From contig NZ_JABBPC010000013.1 of the NCBI RefSeq assembly GCF_012927485.1, positions 62,001 to 126,000 on the forward strand: a stretch of DNA of 64,000 nt, given 5' to 3'. The stretch is from Polaromonas sp. (GTDB taxonomy: Bacteria > Pseudomonadota > Gammaproteobacteria > Burkholderiales > Burkholderiaceae_C). The notes beneath the pieces are model-generated. The model saw only the letters and a list, made by a program, of their open reading frames with translations, was not told the origin of the DNA and made no database searches. Positions 18,066-28,014 of the stretch are shown here, piece after piece. Each line of letters starts with the position of its first letter. Position 1 is the stretch's first letter. Both the position numbers and the translations under genes were made by a program.

Positions 18066-18356
18066 TTATAACGGCGGGGTCGAACGCTCGATCGACGTGG
18101 AAGAGATATTGGTTTTTTTGCTGGCAGACACTTTGCCGCTTGGCCCACATTGGCGGCATGCACTGCAACCGTCCGAGCAAGAAGGTGGTGCTGGTTTTTC
18201 TGTTTCAAATCTTTGCGCGATCATGGGCCAGCCAAACTGCTTTGCAATACCGGCGAACCCCTTGCGTAAAAAGCGCTGGATGGCCGGCGGTGTGTATCGT
18301 TTTGCCACCAGCCAGAAAGCAAAAACGACAATTATCCCGACGATGAACTCCTGCAT
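18066..18356 (-). CDS. FeoB-associated Cys-rich small membrane protein
   Basis: A 96-residue protein with one N-terminal membrane helix (EFIVGIIVVFAFWLVAKRY) and a short C-terminal Cys cluster (CSDGCSACRQCG). Its ATG overlaps the feoB stop as TAATG, so it is translated with FeoB. Small Cys-rich membrane proteins often follow feoB in proteobacteria in place of FeoC; they are thought to help ferrous iron uptake or its control, but the exact role is unproven. The longer frame to 18554 runs inside feoB and is not used. Confidence 0.75.
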   Translation of the reverse strand: MQEFIVGIIVVFAFWLVAKRYTPPAIQRFLRKGFAGIAKQFGWPMIAQRFETEKPAPPSCSDGCSACRQCGPSGKVSASKKTNISSTSIERSTPPL

Positions 18357-20242
18357 TACACCCCTCCAAGCAATACGCGGCTTATGTGATAGGTCGCTAA
18401 CGAGCCAAGATACGCAAGAGCAAACATATATCCTGCCATGACCAGTGCGGGTGTCCAGGAATTGGTTTCTCGCTTGACAACCGAAAGAGTGGAAATACAT
18501 TGCGGCGCAAACACGTACCACGCCAGCAAAGAAAGTGCGGTTGGTAACGTCCATGTCGCCGCGATCATTGGCGTCAAGGTGGTTGTCAGCTGGTCACCGG
18601 TGGCAGAAAGCGCATAGACCGTGCCTAGCGCCCCCACTGCAACCTCACGGGCTGCCATCCCAGGAATTAGCGCAATCACGATCTGCCAGTTAAAACCTAT
18701 CGGTGCAAAAAAACCTTCTAAGGAATGCCCCAGTCGTCCGGCCATGCTGTATTGGATTGCCGGACCAATGGCACCCGATGGCGGCGCCGGAAAACTCGAT
18801 AAAAACCACAGCAGAATCATCAACGACAAAATGATGGTGCCCACGCGGCCGACAAATATCTTGGTGCGCTCCCAGAGCCCAATGATCAGGTTGCGGAGAT
18901 TTGGCCAGTGGTAGTTTGGCAACTCCAGCATCAGGGGCTGGTAGCGCCCCTTGCCGATAGTCCGCTTGAGAACGTAGGCTACTGCCATTGCGGACGCAAT
19001 TCCTGCGATGTACAAAACAAAAAGCACCAGCCCTTGTAAATTCAAAACACCAAGCGATCGGTCTGGAATAAATGCGCCGATAACCAAGGCATAAATTGGC
19101 AAACGCGCTGAACAGGTCATCAGCGGGGCGATCATGATCGTGGCCAAGCGGTCACGCGGATTTTGGATAGTCCGCGTCGCCATGATGCCGGGCACAGCGC
19201 AGGCAAAACTAGAGAGCAGCGGGATGAAGGCTCGGCCAGAAAGGCCAACGCTGCCCATCAATCGGTCCAGCAAAAAGGCAGCACGCGGGAGATAGCCTGA
19301 ATCTTCGAGCAAGAGGATAAACAGGAAAAGAATCAGGATCTGTGGCAAAAAGACCAGCACGCTGCCGACGCCGGACAAAATACCGTCAACCACTAGACTG
19401 CGCAAAATACCGTGCGGCATAACCGCCTGTACGCTTTGGCCTAGGCCATCGACAGCGCTCTTTATCAGATCCATCGGCCATTTTGACCAGCTGAACACGG
19501 CCTGAAAAACCAGGAACAGGATGACGCTCAAAACGACATAACCGAACACCGGATGAAGCACTACAGCATCGATTTTGTCGCCGATAACATGCTCGCGACC
19601 TTCCTTTGTGATGACCGCGTCCAGAATACGCCGGACCTCGCGTTGTGTGGCTTCAAGGCTTGCGATATTGTCAGCATTGAATTGCGCCAAGTTGTTGACT
19701 GCAATGTCACTTGACTTAGGCTCCGGCAACAGGGTGTCAAGCTGCGCAATCAGCGCTGTCTCGCCACCCGGCGCGGTCGCCACGGTTCGAACCACGGGAA
19801 TACCCAACTCCGCCTGTAGCTTATTCGTGTCAATCACCAAGCCACGCTTTTCAGCAACGTCCACCATGTTCAGCGTCAGTATTGTCGGACGCTTCAGGCG
19901 CAGGACTTCCAGGACCAGGCGCAAGTTCAAGCGCAAATTCGTTGCATCGACAACCAGCACAATGACGTCTGGCGGCGTCTCATCTGCGCGGCTGCCGAAT
20001 AATACGTCTCGCGTTATGGCCTCGTCAGGCGTCATCGCATTCAGGCTGTAAGCGCCAGGCAGGTCAACGATTTGATAGGTACTTCCCGCTGCAGACGTGA
20101 ATTTCCCTTCCTTGCGCTCGACCGTCACACCGGCATAATTTGCGACTTTTTGCCGGGCACCCGTCAGTCGATTGAACAGCGCGGTTTTACCGCAATTGGG
20201 ATTTCCGACTAATGCAAGCCGCAACTGGTGGGTGGTGCTCAT
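18356..20242 (-). CDS. feoB: Ferrous iron transporter FeoB
   Basis: A 628-residue inner membrane transporter. The N-terminal G domain shows G1 GNPNCGKT (13-20), G3 DLPG (60-63) and the LNMVDVAEKRG element of G4; it is followed by a helical dissociation-inhibitor-like region and a membrane domain with two Gate-type repeats (for example LPRAAFLLDRLMGSVGLSGR with SSFACAVPGIMATRTI). FeoB imports Fe(II), usually under low oxygen. It lies 20 bases after feoA and overlaps the Cys-rich partner gene. The length is short relative to enterobacterial FeoB (about 770), which is usual for this group. Confidence 0.96.
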   Translation of the reverse strand: MSTTHQLRLALVGNPNCGKTALFNRLTGARQKVANYAGVTVERKEGKFTSAAGSTYQIVDLPGAYSLNAMTPDEAITRDVLFGSRADETPPDVIVLVVDATNLRLNLRLVLEVLRLKRPTILTLNMVDVAEKRGLVIDTNKLQAELGIPVVRTVATAPGGETALIAQLDTLLPEPKSSDIAVNNLAQFNADNIASLEATQREVRRILDAVITKEGREHVIGDKIDAVVLHPVFGYVVLSVILFLVFQAVFSWSKWPMDLIKSAVDGLGQSVQAVMPHGILRSLVVDGILSGVGSVLVFLPQILILFLFILLLEDSGYLPRAAFLLDRLMGSVGLSGRAFIPLLSSFACAVPGIMATRTIQNPRDRLATIMIAPLMTCSARLPIYALVIGAFIPDRSLGVLNLQGLVLFVLYIAGIASAMAVAYVLKRTIGKGRYQPLMLELPNYHWPNLRNLIIGLWERTKIFVGRVGTIILSLMILLWFLSSFPAPPSGAIGPAIQYSMAGRLGHSLEGFFAPIGFNWQIVIALIPGMAAREVAVGALGTVYALSATGDQLTTTLTPMIAATWTLPTALSLLAWYVFAPQCISTLSVVKRETNSWTPALVMAGYMFALAYLGSLATYHISRVLLGGV

Positions 20243-20262
20243 AGGGAGTCGGCTAACGACTG

Positions 20263-20562
20263 TTACGCAGCCAGTAGAGCTGGTCGTTCCACCTGAATCA
20301 TTGCGGCTTCGTGACGCCGTAACGCAAAAGTGGTGTTGCCAAGTCGCACTGCCATCGGGTCACCACCCGGAAATGACTCTGCCACGACTCTAACTTTCTC
20401 GCCCGGAGCGAAACCGAGCTCCAGAAGCCTCGTTTTAATGGCCAACTGGTCTGGCCGCTCGACGGACGCCACTCTCGTCACGGTTGCGCAATCACCCTTT
20501 TTCATCAAGGCAAGGTGGTCTACGTTGTCCCGCACAAGGTTAGCAGGGAGAGTCGCAATCAT
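20263..20562 (-). CDS. feoA: FeoA family ferrous iron transport accessory protein
   Basis: A 99-residue SH3-like protein with the FeoA pattern: KTRLLELGFAPGEKVRVV, then PGGDPMAVRLGNTTFALRR and the final EAAMIQVE. FeoA is a small cytoplasmic partner of FeoB. ATG 20562 (MIATLPANLVRDNV) is preferred over an upstream start at 20601 because the latter lies within the likely promoter leader. A Fur-box-like site lies about 80-100 bases upstream. Confidence 0.92.
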   Translation of the reverse strand: MIATLPANLVRDNVDHLALMKKGDCATVTRVASVERPDQLAIKTRLLELGFAPGEKVRVVAESFPGGDPMAVRLGNTTFALRRHEAAMIQVERPALLAA

Positions 20563-20641
20563 CGTGAGCTTTCGATAGTTGACAGAATTTGCAAAGTGCA
20601 CGGCGTTGTTTTGCAGCTCAGCAAAGACAGTAATGTACCAT

Positions 20642-20660
20642 GCGAATGATAGTTATTCTC
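20642..20660. promoter_or_regulatory. Fur-box-like operator upstream of feoA
   Basis: GCGAATGATAGTTATTCTC matches 14 of 19 positions of the classical Fur consensus (GATAATGATAATCATTATC), including the central AATGATA. It lies in the right place for the feoA promoter reading on the reverse strand. Counted by eye; iron repression is inferred. Confidence 0.6.
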
Positions 20661-20756
20661 AATAAACCAAAGAGAAATTTATTCAAAACGTCGAAAACGA
20701 TCTCAAAGGGCCATGACGTTCCATTTCCCCTTAACTTTGCCGATCTATGCAAGTTG

Positions 20757-21074
20757 ACAGATGGATTCCAGCGGCCCACTCTTGTGCGCGCCAACATTGG
20801 ATTCCCGATGGGGGCGATGGGAACCGACACGGCGCTAGAAACAGCCGACGCGGCTCTAATGAACAACGATTTACGCAAGATTCCGACCTTCATCCGTTTG
20901 TCGCAAGCCACCCACTCGGTGCTGGTCCAAAACATCAGCTTGGCCGTGGGTATCAAAGCATTATTTTCGGCGCTTGCCCTGAGCGGATCAGGCCCGACGT
21001 GGATGGCTGTGATTGCCAACGTCGGCGCGAGTTTGCTGGTGGTTTTTAATGCATGGAGACTGCTTCGAAAGTAG
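20757..21074 (+). pseudogene. C-terminal fragment of a heavy-metal P-type ATPase
   Basis: This reading frame matches the end of a CadA/ZntA-type cation ATPase: IGFPMGAMGTDTALETADAA, LMNNDLRKIPTFIRLSQATH, VLVQNISLAVGIKALFSALA and WMAVIANVGASLLVVFNAWR. Only the last about 105 residues remain. The hinge motif GDGINDAPAL that should precede it is decayed to DGFQRPTLV, one residue short, and nothing upstream looks like an ATPase. The remaining frame is open to 20640 but the first 39 codons are not ATPase. The phosphorylation and actuator domains are gone, so it cannot pump. Confidence 0.82.
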
Positions 21075-21138
21075 CGGCTGGTCGCAGTCAGCCGTGCAAG
21101 CACCCAGAGCTGAGATTCAAACGAGGTTTAAGACTTTT

Positions 21139-21166
21139 TTCGACAAAACGTGCACATTTATATAGA
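21139..21166 (+). promoter_or_regulatory. Candidate sigma-70 promoter of the metal-efflux operon
   Basis: TTCGAC (21139-21144) and TATAGA (21161-21166) are separated by 16 bases, about 60 bases before the first gene of the efflux cluster. A 12-base palindrome AATCGATCGATT (21204-21215) lies between promoter and start codon and could bind a regulator. Weak -35 match. Confidence 0.35.
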
Positions 21167-21225
21167 CTGATGCGCTAAAGATCCCGCATAAACCCATAAC
21201 CCGAATCGATCGATTAACCTCTTGC

Positions 21226-21627
21226 ATGACCTGGAATCGCCGCCATCGCTTCGTCACAGTGCTCCTCGCGCTTGGGAGCTTTCTATTTATGCAGTTGGCA
21301 ATGGCGAGCTATTTTTGCCCGGGCGCGGCAGGTAACACTGATGGGCAGAACACCTCAATGGCGCAGGTCGACATGCCGTGCGCGGAGACCATGAGTCTGA
21401 CCATGGACAGCGAGCAACCCAGCTTGTGTCATGCGTACTGCAAGGCTGACTCACAGACCGCCGGTGCGTACCAAGCGCTTGGATTGGCGTCTTTTCCAGA
21501 ACTGGCAAGCGAGTTCCCGATCGCCCGCGCCTTCCCCGCATCCTCGGGTGTTCTCCTGCAAGCGCCTCTTCTGATGCGCACCACGGCGCCTCCATTGGCC
21601 GTGCGTCACTGCTGTTTTCGCATTTAA
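21226..21627 (+). CDS. Small exported Cys/Met-containing protein of the Cus cluster
   Basis: A 133-residue protein with an N-terminal hydrophobic signal-like segment (FVTVLLALGSFLFMQLAMA) and a mature part rich in Cys, Met and His: YFCPG, MAQVDMPCAETM, LCHAYCKAD and the terminal HCCF. Similar small proteins precede copper-efflux CBA operons in Burkholderiales and are thought to bind periplasmic copper, though none is well characterised. It lies 73 bases before the outer-membrane factor gene, same strand. Confidence 0.7.
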   Translation: MTWNRRHRFVTVLLALGSFLFMQLAMASYFCPGAAGNTDGQNTSMAQVDMPCAETMSLTMDSEQPSLCHAYCKADSQTAGAYQALGLASFPELASEFPIARAFPASSGVLLQAPLLMRTTAPPLAVRHCCFRI

Positions 21628-21700
21628 CTTCTCCAGCTTCATCGTGCTTGCCTGAGCCTGCGAATTGCTCCGGCCGTTTTTCTTGCTGTCTGGAGGTTTT

Positions 21701-23038
21701 ATGTTGTCTGGTTATTTAATTCGAAGCGTTGCAGCGGCCGCGCTGCTGGCCCAAGTCACAGCGCCGCTCTGGGCCACTGAGCCCTTGTCCTTGCGAGAAG
21801 CGCAGCAACTCGCGGCCGCCCGATCTCCGCAACTGGTTGCGCAGGATGCGCTCGTCAGGGCAGCGCGGGAAATGTTAATTTCGGCGGGCCAACTGCCCGA
21901 TCCGGTACTCAAGCTCGGCATCGACAATCTGCCCGTTAATGGCTCCGATAGCCTGAGCCTGACGCGCGATTCATCGACCGCCCGTCGCATCGGCATCATG
22001 CAGGAGTTTCCGCGGCAGGAAAAACGTCAGCTTAAAGCGGAACGCTTTGAGCATGAGTTGCAGCGTGCCCAGGCGCAGCGTCAAATGGCACTGGCCAATA
22101 TCCAGCGGGACACGGCATTGGCTTGGATCGAACGCTACTATGCGCAAAACATGCGCGCGCTACTGTTGCGGCAGCTCGGGGAGACGCGCTTGCAGGTAGA
22201 AGGCGCGGACATCGCCTTCCGCGGTGGCAGGGGCACCCCGGCCGACGTGTTTGCTGCGCGCACTGCACTCATCGGTCTTGAGGACCGGTTGAGCCAGATT
22301 GATCGGCAGACGCGAAGCGCCAGCCTGCTGCTTGCTCGCTGGATCGGTCCGGATGCCGACCGCCCTCTGTTGGGACAACCCGACTGGGAAAACCTGAGAG
22401 ACAGAGACAGCCGCAGGCTCGACTCGATATTTTCTACTGAGCAGCTGAAGCAACAGCCAGAGCTGGCCGTGCTGGCCGCGCAGGTGGAAGCTGCCGAAAC
22501 AGAGGCTCGTCTGGCCCAGGCCAACACCAGGTCGGACTGGAGTGTCGAAGCGGCGTACAGCCAACGCGGTCCCTCTTTCTCCAACATGGTTTCACTGGGT
22601 GTTTCCATCCCGCTGCAATGGGACCCAGCACATCGTCAGAAGCGTGAGGTGGGTGCCAAATTGGCATTGGTGGAAGAGGCCCGCGCCGTCTATGAAGACA
22701 GGCTGCAAAGCCGAGAGGCCGAAGTGCGCGGTCTTCTCAACGATTGGCAAAGCGGCATCGAGCGGGTTTCCCGCTACACCAGCCAACTGCTTCCCGTTGC
22801 CGGAAACCACAGCGAAGCGGCGCTAACGGCCTACCGCATCGGCAAGAGCGATTTGGCCAACGCACTGGCTGCACGGCGCGATGAAATCGAAACCAGCATC
22901 CAGGCGCTAACCCTGGAATTGGAAACGGCTCGTCTGTGGGCGCAGCTTAACTATCTGACGCCCGACAACGCCCAGACGAACGGCGCCACGCCAGCCCCAA
23001 TCCCAACCCTCCCAGTTTCTGTGAAAGAGCAACCATGA
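21701..23038 (+). CDS. cusC: TolC family outer-membrane factor of a metal RND efflux pump (CusC/CzcC type)
   Basis: A 445-residue outer-membrane channel with a signal peptide (LIRSVAAAALLAQVTAPLWA) and two outer-membrane efflux (OEP) repeats with long coiled-coil helices, for example RAQAQRQMALANIQRDTALAW and EVGAKLALVEEARAVYEDRL. ATG 21701 is chosen because GGAGG lies six bases upstream; the frame is open from 21665. It overlaps the adaptor gene by four bases (ATGA), so the three pump genes are coupled. Specificity (Cu/Ag rather than Co/Zn/Cd) is inferred from the adaptor. Confidence 0.92.
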   Translation: MLSGYLIRSVAAAALLAQVTAPLWATEPLSLREAQQLAAARSPQLVAQDALVRAAREMLISAGQLPDPVLKLGIDNLPVNGSDSLSLTRDSSTARRIGIMQEFPRQEKRQLKAERFEHELQRAQAQRQMALANIQRDTALAWIERYYAQNMRALLLRQLGETRLQVEGADIAFRGGRGTPADVFAARTALIGLEDRLSQIDRQTRSASLLLARWIGPDADRPLLGQPDWENLRDRDSRRLDSIFSTEQLKQQPELAVLAAQVEAAETEARLAQANTRSDWSVEAAYSQRGPSFSNMVSLGVSIPLQWDPAHRQKREVGAKLALVEEARAVYEDRLQSREAEVRGLLNDWQSGIERVSRYTSQLLPVAGNHSEAALTAYRIGKSDLANALAARRDEIETSIQALTLELETARLWAQLNYLTPDNAQTNGATPAPIPTLPVSVKEQP

Positions 23039-24675
23039 ACTCCAAAAAAATTCTGGTCGTGGCATTGACGGCAACTGGCTTGATCGCGTCCATAGGATTT
23101 GGCGGCTATGGTCTGTACGCACTTGGCATGAAACGCGGAATGAGCGCAACCGGCGCACAACCTACTTCGTTATCGACCGTGCCCGTCCAAAGTCCCCGCC
23201 CAATCGCCGGCCCGCAAAGTGTTGCCGAAGGCGAAGAGGCGACTAAACGCCACATCAGCGAAGGCATCAAGGCCGGTGACACCGACCCCGCCAATAACCG
23301 CCAGATTTTGTATTACCAGGACCCAATGGTCCCGGCGACCAAATTTGACAAACCGGGCAAATCCCCTTTTATGGACATGATGCTGGTACCCGTCTACGCC
23401 GATAGTGGTTCGGACCGGGGTGGCGTCAGCATCAGCCCTCGAATTCAGCAAAACCTGGGAATACGCACCGCCGCAGTCACTCGAGGTCTGCTCTCGCCCG
23501 AGCTTTCGGCAGTAGGCAGCATTGCCTTCAATGAGCGCGATCAGGCCATTGTGCAGGCCCGCGCAACCGGCTATGTGGAACGCCTGTATGTACGCGCCAC
23601 CCTTGATCGGGTGACCAAAGGACAAGCTCTGGCGGACCTGTATGTACCGGACTGGGTGGCCGCACAAGAAGAGTTTTTAGCCGTGCGACGAATGCAGGGA
23701 CCAGGACTGGACAGCCTGATTGATGGCGCTCGCCAGCGCATGCGTCAGGCCGGTATGAGCGAAGAACAAATCCGCGCCGTGGAAACCCGCGGCCAGACCC
23801 GCGCTCGTTTCACGATGACCGCTCCAATCGGAGGTGTGGTCACCGAGCTTGCGGCACGCGAGGGTATGACGGTGATGCCGGGGACGACCTTGTTCCGCAT
23901 TAACGGCCTGTCTTCCGTCTGGGCTAACGCCGAGGTGCCCGAAAGCCAGTCAGTGCTGTTGCGGCCTGGGACCAAGGTGCAAGCCCATAGCCCGGCCGCA
24001 CCCGGCGTCGACTTTGACGGCAAGGTTCAGGCCATTCTGCCGGAGGTCAATGCCGCCACGCGCACGGTGAAAGCGCGTCTGGAATTGGCCAATCCTGATG
24101 GCCGGTTAGTCCCCGGTATGTTCGTGTCGATGCGGTTTGCGGACCTGCGCGCCGAAAAGGTCTTGTTGATTCCCACCGAAGCGCTGATTCAGACCGGCAA
24201 GCGCGCGGTAGTGATGCTGGCCGAGGATCATGGCCAGTTCCGCCCCGTTAACGTGGAGGCCGGGATTGAAAGCGGCGACCAGACGGAAATAAAGCGCGGA
24301 CTGGAAGCTGGTCAGCGCGTGGTGGTGTCCTCGCAATTTTTGATCGATTCGGAATCCAGCCTGAAAGGGGTCGAGGCCAGACTCAATGATGCGGCGAAAT
24401 CTGCGGCTCCCAATACGGAACCCCGGCACGAGGGTGAAGCCAAGGTCGAGGCCGTTGGCCGCGAGGCACTGACACTCTCCCACGGCGCCATCCCCTCGCT
24501 GAAGTGGGGGCCGATGACCATGGATTTCAAACGCCCTCCTTCGGCAGCCCTTCCGCCCAATTTAAAAACGGGTGACCAGGTGCGCTTTGAGTTCTACATG
24601 GATACCGAGGGACTTCCGCAACTCACCCGCGTGTCACCGCTGGCCCCCAAAACAGCCGCCGGAGCCACCAGGTGA
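23035..24675 (+). CDS. cusB: Efflux RND periplasmic adaptor with HMBD and CusF domains (CusB type)
   Basis: A 546-residue membrane-fusion protein, longer than plain CusB (about 400). After an N-terminal anchor (12-31), residues about 92-122 form a small heavy-metal-binding domain ([20 protein letters not shown], then MDMMLVPVY). The core MFP domains follow ([36 protein letters not shown]). Residues about 468-540 are CusF-like: [20 protein letters not shown], then GPMTMDF, with the Trp and Met ligands that bind Cu(I)/Ag(I) in CusF. So metal chaperone and adaptor are one chain. Between cusC and cusA, overlapping both by four bases. Confidence 0.93.
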   Translation: MNSKKILVVALTATGLIASIGFGGYGLYALGMKRGMSATGAQPTSLSTVPVQSPRPIAGPQSVAEGEEATKRHISEGIKAGDTDPANNRQILYYQDPMVPATKFDKPGKSPFMDMMLVPVYADSGSDRGGVSISPRIQQNLGIRTAAVTRGLLSPELSAVGSIAFNERDQAIVQARATGYVERLYVRATLDRVTKGQALADLYVPDWVAAQEEFLAVRRMQGPGLDSLIDGARQRMRQAGMSEEQIRAVETRGQTRARFTMTAPIGGVVTELAAREGMTVMPGTTLFRINGLSSVWANAEVPESQSVLLRPGTKVQAHSPAAPGVDFDGKVQAILPEVNAATRTVKARLELANPDGRLVPGMFVSMRFADLRAEKVLLIPTEALIQTGKRAVVMLAEDHGQFRPVNVEAGIESGDQTEIKRGLEAGQRVVVSSQFLIDSESSLKGVEARLNDAAKSAAPNTEPRHEGEAKVEAVGREALTLSHGAIPSLKWGPMTMDFKRPPSAALPPNLKTGDQVRFEFYMDTEGLPQLTRVSPLAPKTAAGATR

Positions 24676-27600
24676 TTGCAAAACTCATTCGGTGGTCGAT
24701 TTCCAACCGCTTCCTGGTAGTGCTGGCTACGCTGGTTGTCAGCGCCTGGGGCGTCTACGCGCTTTTAAGAACCCCGTTAGACGCCTTGCCTGACCTGTCC
24801 GATGTCCAGGTCATCATTCGGACCAGCTACCCGGGCCAAGCCCCGCAAATTGTCGAAAATCAGATCACCTACCCGCTCACTACCACCATGCTGTCGGTGC
24901 CCGGCGCGAAGACCGTCCGCGGCTATTCGTTCTTTGGCGATTCCTTCGTCTATGTGTTGTTTGAGGATGGCACCGACCTCTACTGGGCGCGTTCCAGAGT
25001 CCTGGAATACCTTAATCAGATTCAATCGCGTTTACCCGCAAACGCAAAGACCTCGCTCGGCCCGGATGCGACCGGGGTCGGATGGATTTACGAATATGCA
25101 CTGGTTGACCGCAGCGGTACCCAGGATGCATCGCAATTGCGCGCACTGCAGGATTGGTTCTTAAAGTACGAGTTGAAGACAGTGCCCGACGTCGCTGAGG
25201 TAGCCTCGGTGGGCGGTATGGTGCGCCAATACCAAATCGTGCTGGACCCCGAAAAGCTGGCGGCTTACGGCATCCCGCAAAGCAAGATTGTCGAGGCCGT
25301 TCAGAAAGCCAATCAGGAAACCGGCGGCTCGGTGCTTGAACTGGGCGAAGCGGAATACATGGTGCGCGCGTCGGGGTATGTTCAGGGGCTGGATGATTTT
25401 CGGAAAATCCCGTTGGTGACCACCAGCGCCGGCGTCTCGGTTCACCTTGGCGACGTGGCGCGCATTCAGCTGGGGCCCGAAATGCGGCGCGGCATCGGGG
25501 AACTGGACGGTGAAGGTGAAGCGGTCGGCGGTGTGATCGTGATGCGCTCAGGCAAAAATGCACTGAAAACCATAGCGGCAGTCAAAGAAAAACTCCGCTC
25601 TTTGCAGGCGGGGCTTCCGAAAGGGGTCGAGATTGTGCCGGTTTACGATCGCTCGAATCTGATCGAGCGCGCTGTTGAAAACCTGACGCACAAATTGTTG
25701 GAAGAGTTCCTCGTCGTCGCGCTGGTGTGTTTCGTTTTCCTCTTTCATCTGCGCTCGGCCTTCGTCGCGATCATTTCGCTGCCGCTAGGAATCCTCGCAG
25801 CATTTATCGTGATGTACTACCAAGGCGTCAACGCCAACATCATGTCGCTAGGTGGCATTGCCATCGCCATCGGCGCCATGGTCGATGCGGCCGTGGTCAT
25901 GATCGAAAACGCGCACAAGCATCTGGAACATTGGACTCACGAGTATCCCGAACAATCGTTGCAGGGACCAGCGCGCTGGCGGGTGATCGGAGATGCCGCA
26001 GCCGAGGTGGGACCGGCGCTGTTTTTCTCGCTGTTGATCATCACCTTGTCCTTTATTCCGGTGTTCACGCTCGAAGCGCAAGAGGGGCGACTGTTCTCAC
26101 CGCTCGCTTTTACCAAAACCTACGCCATGGCGGCTGCCGCTGGTTTATCTGTCACGCTGATTCCGGTCCTCATGGGCTACCTCATTCGCGGGCGCATACC
26201 TGGTGAAAAAACCAACCCACTTAATCGCGTGTTAATCGCAATCTACCGCCCCCTTCTGAATGCGGTGCTGCGGGCACCCAAGCTGACGCTCGTGCTGGCA
26301 ACCGTCGCGTTTGTGCTCAGCCTTTGGCCGCTGCAACACATTGGCGGCGAGTTCATGCCCAGGCTTGACGAGGGCGACCTGCTCTACATGCCTTCGGCGT
26401 TACCGGGCCTCTCAGTGGGCAAAGCGGGCGAATTGCTGCAGCAGACTGACCGCTTGATCAAAACCGTTCCCGAGGTCGCCAGCGTATTCGGCAAGGCGGG
26501 TCGCGCCGAAACCGCTACCGACCCGGCGCCGCTGGAAATGTTCGAGACCACGATCCAATTCAAGCCGCGCGACCAGTGGCGTCCGGGCATGACGACCGAT
26601 AAGCTGGTGGAAGAGCTCGATCGCATTGTCAGGGTGCCGGGCTTGTCCAACATCTGGGTGCCGCCCATCCGCAACCGCATCGACATGCTCGCCACGGGCA
26701 TCAAGAGTCCCGTGGGCGTGAAGGTGGCGGGCTCCGACCTCGCCGCGATCGATCGCGCAACGGCAGACATCGAACGCATATTAAAGGACGTGCCCGGCGT
26801 TAGCAGCGCCCTCGCCGAGCGGCTCACCGGAGGGCGCTACGTGAATGTCAACATCCGCCGTGACGACGCGGCACGTTTTGGGCTGAATATCGCCGACGTT
26901 CAGGCCGTCATCACCACCGCGGTCGGTGGAGAGAATATCGGGGAGACCGTCGAGGGCCTACAACGCTTTCCAATCAACTTGCGCTATCCCCGCGAAATAC
27001 GGGATTCCCTTGAAAACCTGCGCAGCCTTCCGATCATCACCGAGCGCGGACAGCGGCTGGTGCTCTCCGACGTAGCCGACATTCGCATCACCGACGGGCC
27101 CCCCATGTTGCGCAGTGAAAACGCGCGGCTGTCAGGCTGGGTGTACGTGGATATTCGTGGCCGCGATCTGCGCTCGGCTGTGATGGATATGCAGCGTGCG
27201 GTAGCGAAGCAAGTCACGCTGCCACCGGGCTATTCGATTTCCTGGTCAGGGCAGTTTGAGTTTTTGGAGCGGGCCACCGCCAAACTAAAAGTCGCGGTAC
27301 CGTTCACGCTTCTCATCATCTTCGTGTTGCTGTACCTGTGCTTCGGAGCCTTTGGCGAGGCACTGCTGATTATGGCGACGCTGCCTTTTGCCTTGGTCGG
27401 CGGCATTTGGCTGCTGTACCTGCTGAACTACAACCTGTCGGTTGCGGGCGCCGTCGGCTTCATCGCGCTCTCGGGTGTGTCGGCGGAGTTCGGGGTCATC
27501 ATGCTGCTGTATTTAAAGAGTGCCTGGACTAAGCGCATTGAACAAGGCAAGACCAGCGTCGAAGATCTCATGGACGCCATTCAGGAGGGCGCTGTATTGC

Positions 27601-27842
27601 GCGTGCGGCCAAAGGCAATGACGGTTTCGGTGATCCTGGCGGGCCTGCTCCCCATCATGTGGGGTGCTGGAACCGGTTCGGAGGTAATGCAGCGTATTGC
27701 TGCGCCAATGGTTGGCGGCATGATCACGGCGCCACTGTTGTCGATGTTTGTAATTCCGGCGGCGTATTTACTGATGCGCAGGCCGCGCGATCAGCGCGCG
27801 TCGAGGCTGGCATTCTGGAGCCCTCGCCGTGGCACTCCGTGA
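24672..27842 (+). CDS. cusA: Heavy-metal RND efflux transporter (CusA/CzcA type)
   Basis: A 1056-residue inner-membrane RND pump with twelve membrane helices and two large periplasmic loops. It starts with GTG at 24672, overlapping the adaptor stop (GTGA). HME-RND features are [20 protein letters not shown] near the N-terminus, [17 protein letters not shown] in TM4 with the proton-relay Asp, and [18 protein letters not shown] in the second half. The MPSALPG form resembles CusA/SilA (MPTTLPG) more than CzcA. With the CusF-fused adaptor this points to monovalent copper/silver export. Confidence 0.94.
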   Translation: MIAKLIRWSISNRFLVVLATLVVSAWGVYALLRTPLDALPDLSDVQVIIRTSYPGQAPQIVENQITYPLTTTMLSVPGAKTVRGYSFFGDSFVYVLFEDGTDLYWARSRVLEYLNQIQSRLPANAKTSLGPDATGVGWIYEYALVDRSGTQDASQLRALQDWFLKYELKTVPDVAEVASVGGMVRQYQIVLDPEKLAAYGIPQSKIVEAVQKANQETGGSVLELGEAEYMVRASGYVQGLDDFRKIPLVTTSAGVSVHLGDVARIQLGPEMRRGIGELDGEGEAVGGVIVMRSGKNALKTIAAVKEKLRSLQAGLPKGVEIVPVYDRSNLIERAVENLTHKLLEEFLVVALVCFVFLFHLRSAFVAIISLPLGILAAFIVMYYQGVNANIMSLGGIAIAIGAMVDAAVVMIENAHKHLEHWTHEYPEQSLQGPARWRVIGDAAAEVGPALFFSLLIITLSFIPVFTLEAQEGRLFSPLAFTKTYAMAAAAGLSVTLIPVLMGYLIRGRIPGEKTNPLNRVLIAIYRPLLNAVLRAPKLTLVLATVAFVLSLWPLQHIGGEFMPRLDEGDLLYMPSALPGLSVGKAGELLQQTDRLIKTVPEVASVFGKAGRAETATDPAPLEMFETTIQFKPRDQWRPGMTTDKLVEELDRIVRVPGLSNIWVPPIRNRIDMLATGIKSPVGVKVAGSDLAAIDRATADIERILKDVPGVSSALAERLTGGRYVNVNIRRDDAARFGLNIADVQAVITTAVGGENIGETVEGLQRFPINLRYPREIRDSLENLRSLPIITERGQRLVLSDVADIRITDGPPMLRSENARLSGWVYVDIRGRDLRSAVMDMQRAVAKQVTLPPGYSISWSGQFEFLERATAKLKVAVPFTLLIIFVLLYLCFGAFGEALLIMATLPFALVGGIWLLYLLNYNLSVAGAVGFIALSGVSAEFGVIMLLYLKSAWTKRIEQGKTSVEDLMDAIQEGAVLRVRPKAMTVSVILAGLLPIMWGAGTGSEVMQRIAAPMVGGMITAPLLSMFVIPAAYLLMRRPRDQRASRLAFWSPRRGTP

Positions 27843-28014
27843 GCTTTTCGCTGCGCAGAATTGCCCCCGGATCAAACCCGATCTTTTGTAACGCGATAAC
27901 CACTTTACCTCCATCAAGCGGGCAATCAGCAGGGCCAAATAAGCCGGCGCAGCGTTGAAATCCCACATTCATTCATACTATCAGCCGGATCACTCTTTGA
28001 ATCGCTAGCCTCTC

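Noticed and set aside
18066..18554. Longer start for the Cys-rich Feo partner
   Set aside because: The extra 66 residues lie inside feoB in another frame and do not look like protein; the TAATG overlap start is much better.
21204..21215. 12-base palindrome AATCGATCGATT as a copper operator
   Set aside because: It is a chance-type self-complementary tract without resemblance to known CusR/CueR boxes; mentioned only with the promoter.
27724..27972. Reverse frame with FGPADCPLDGGKVVIALQKI
   Set aside because: It overlaps the cusA end, has no start signal and no family match; at most a degenerate gene end.
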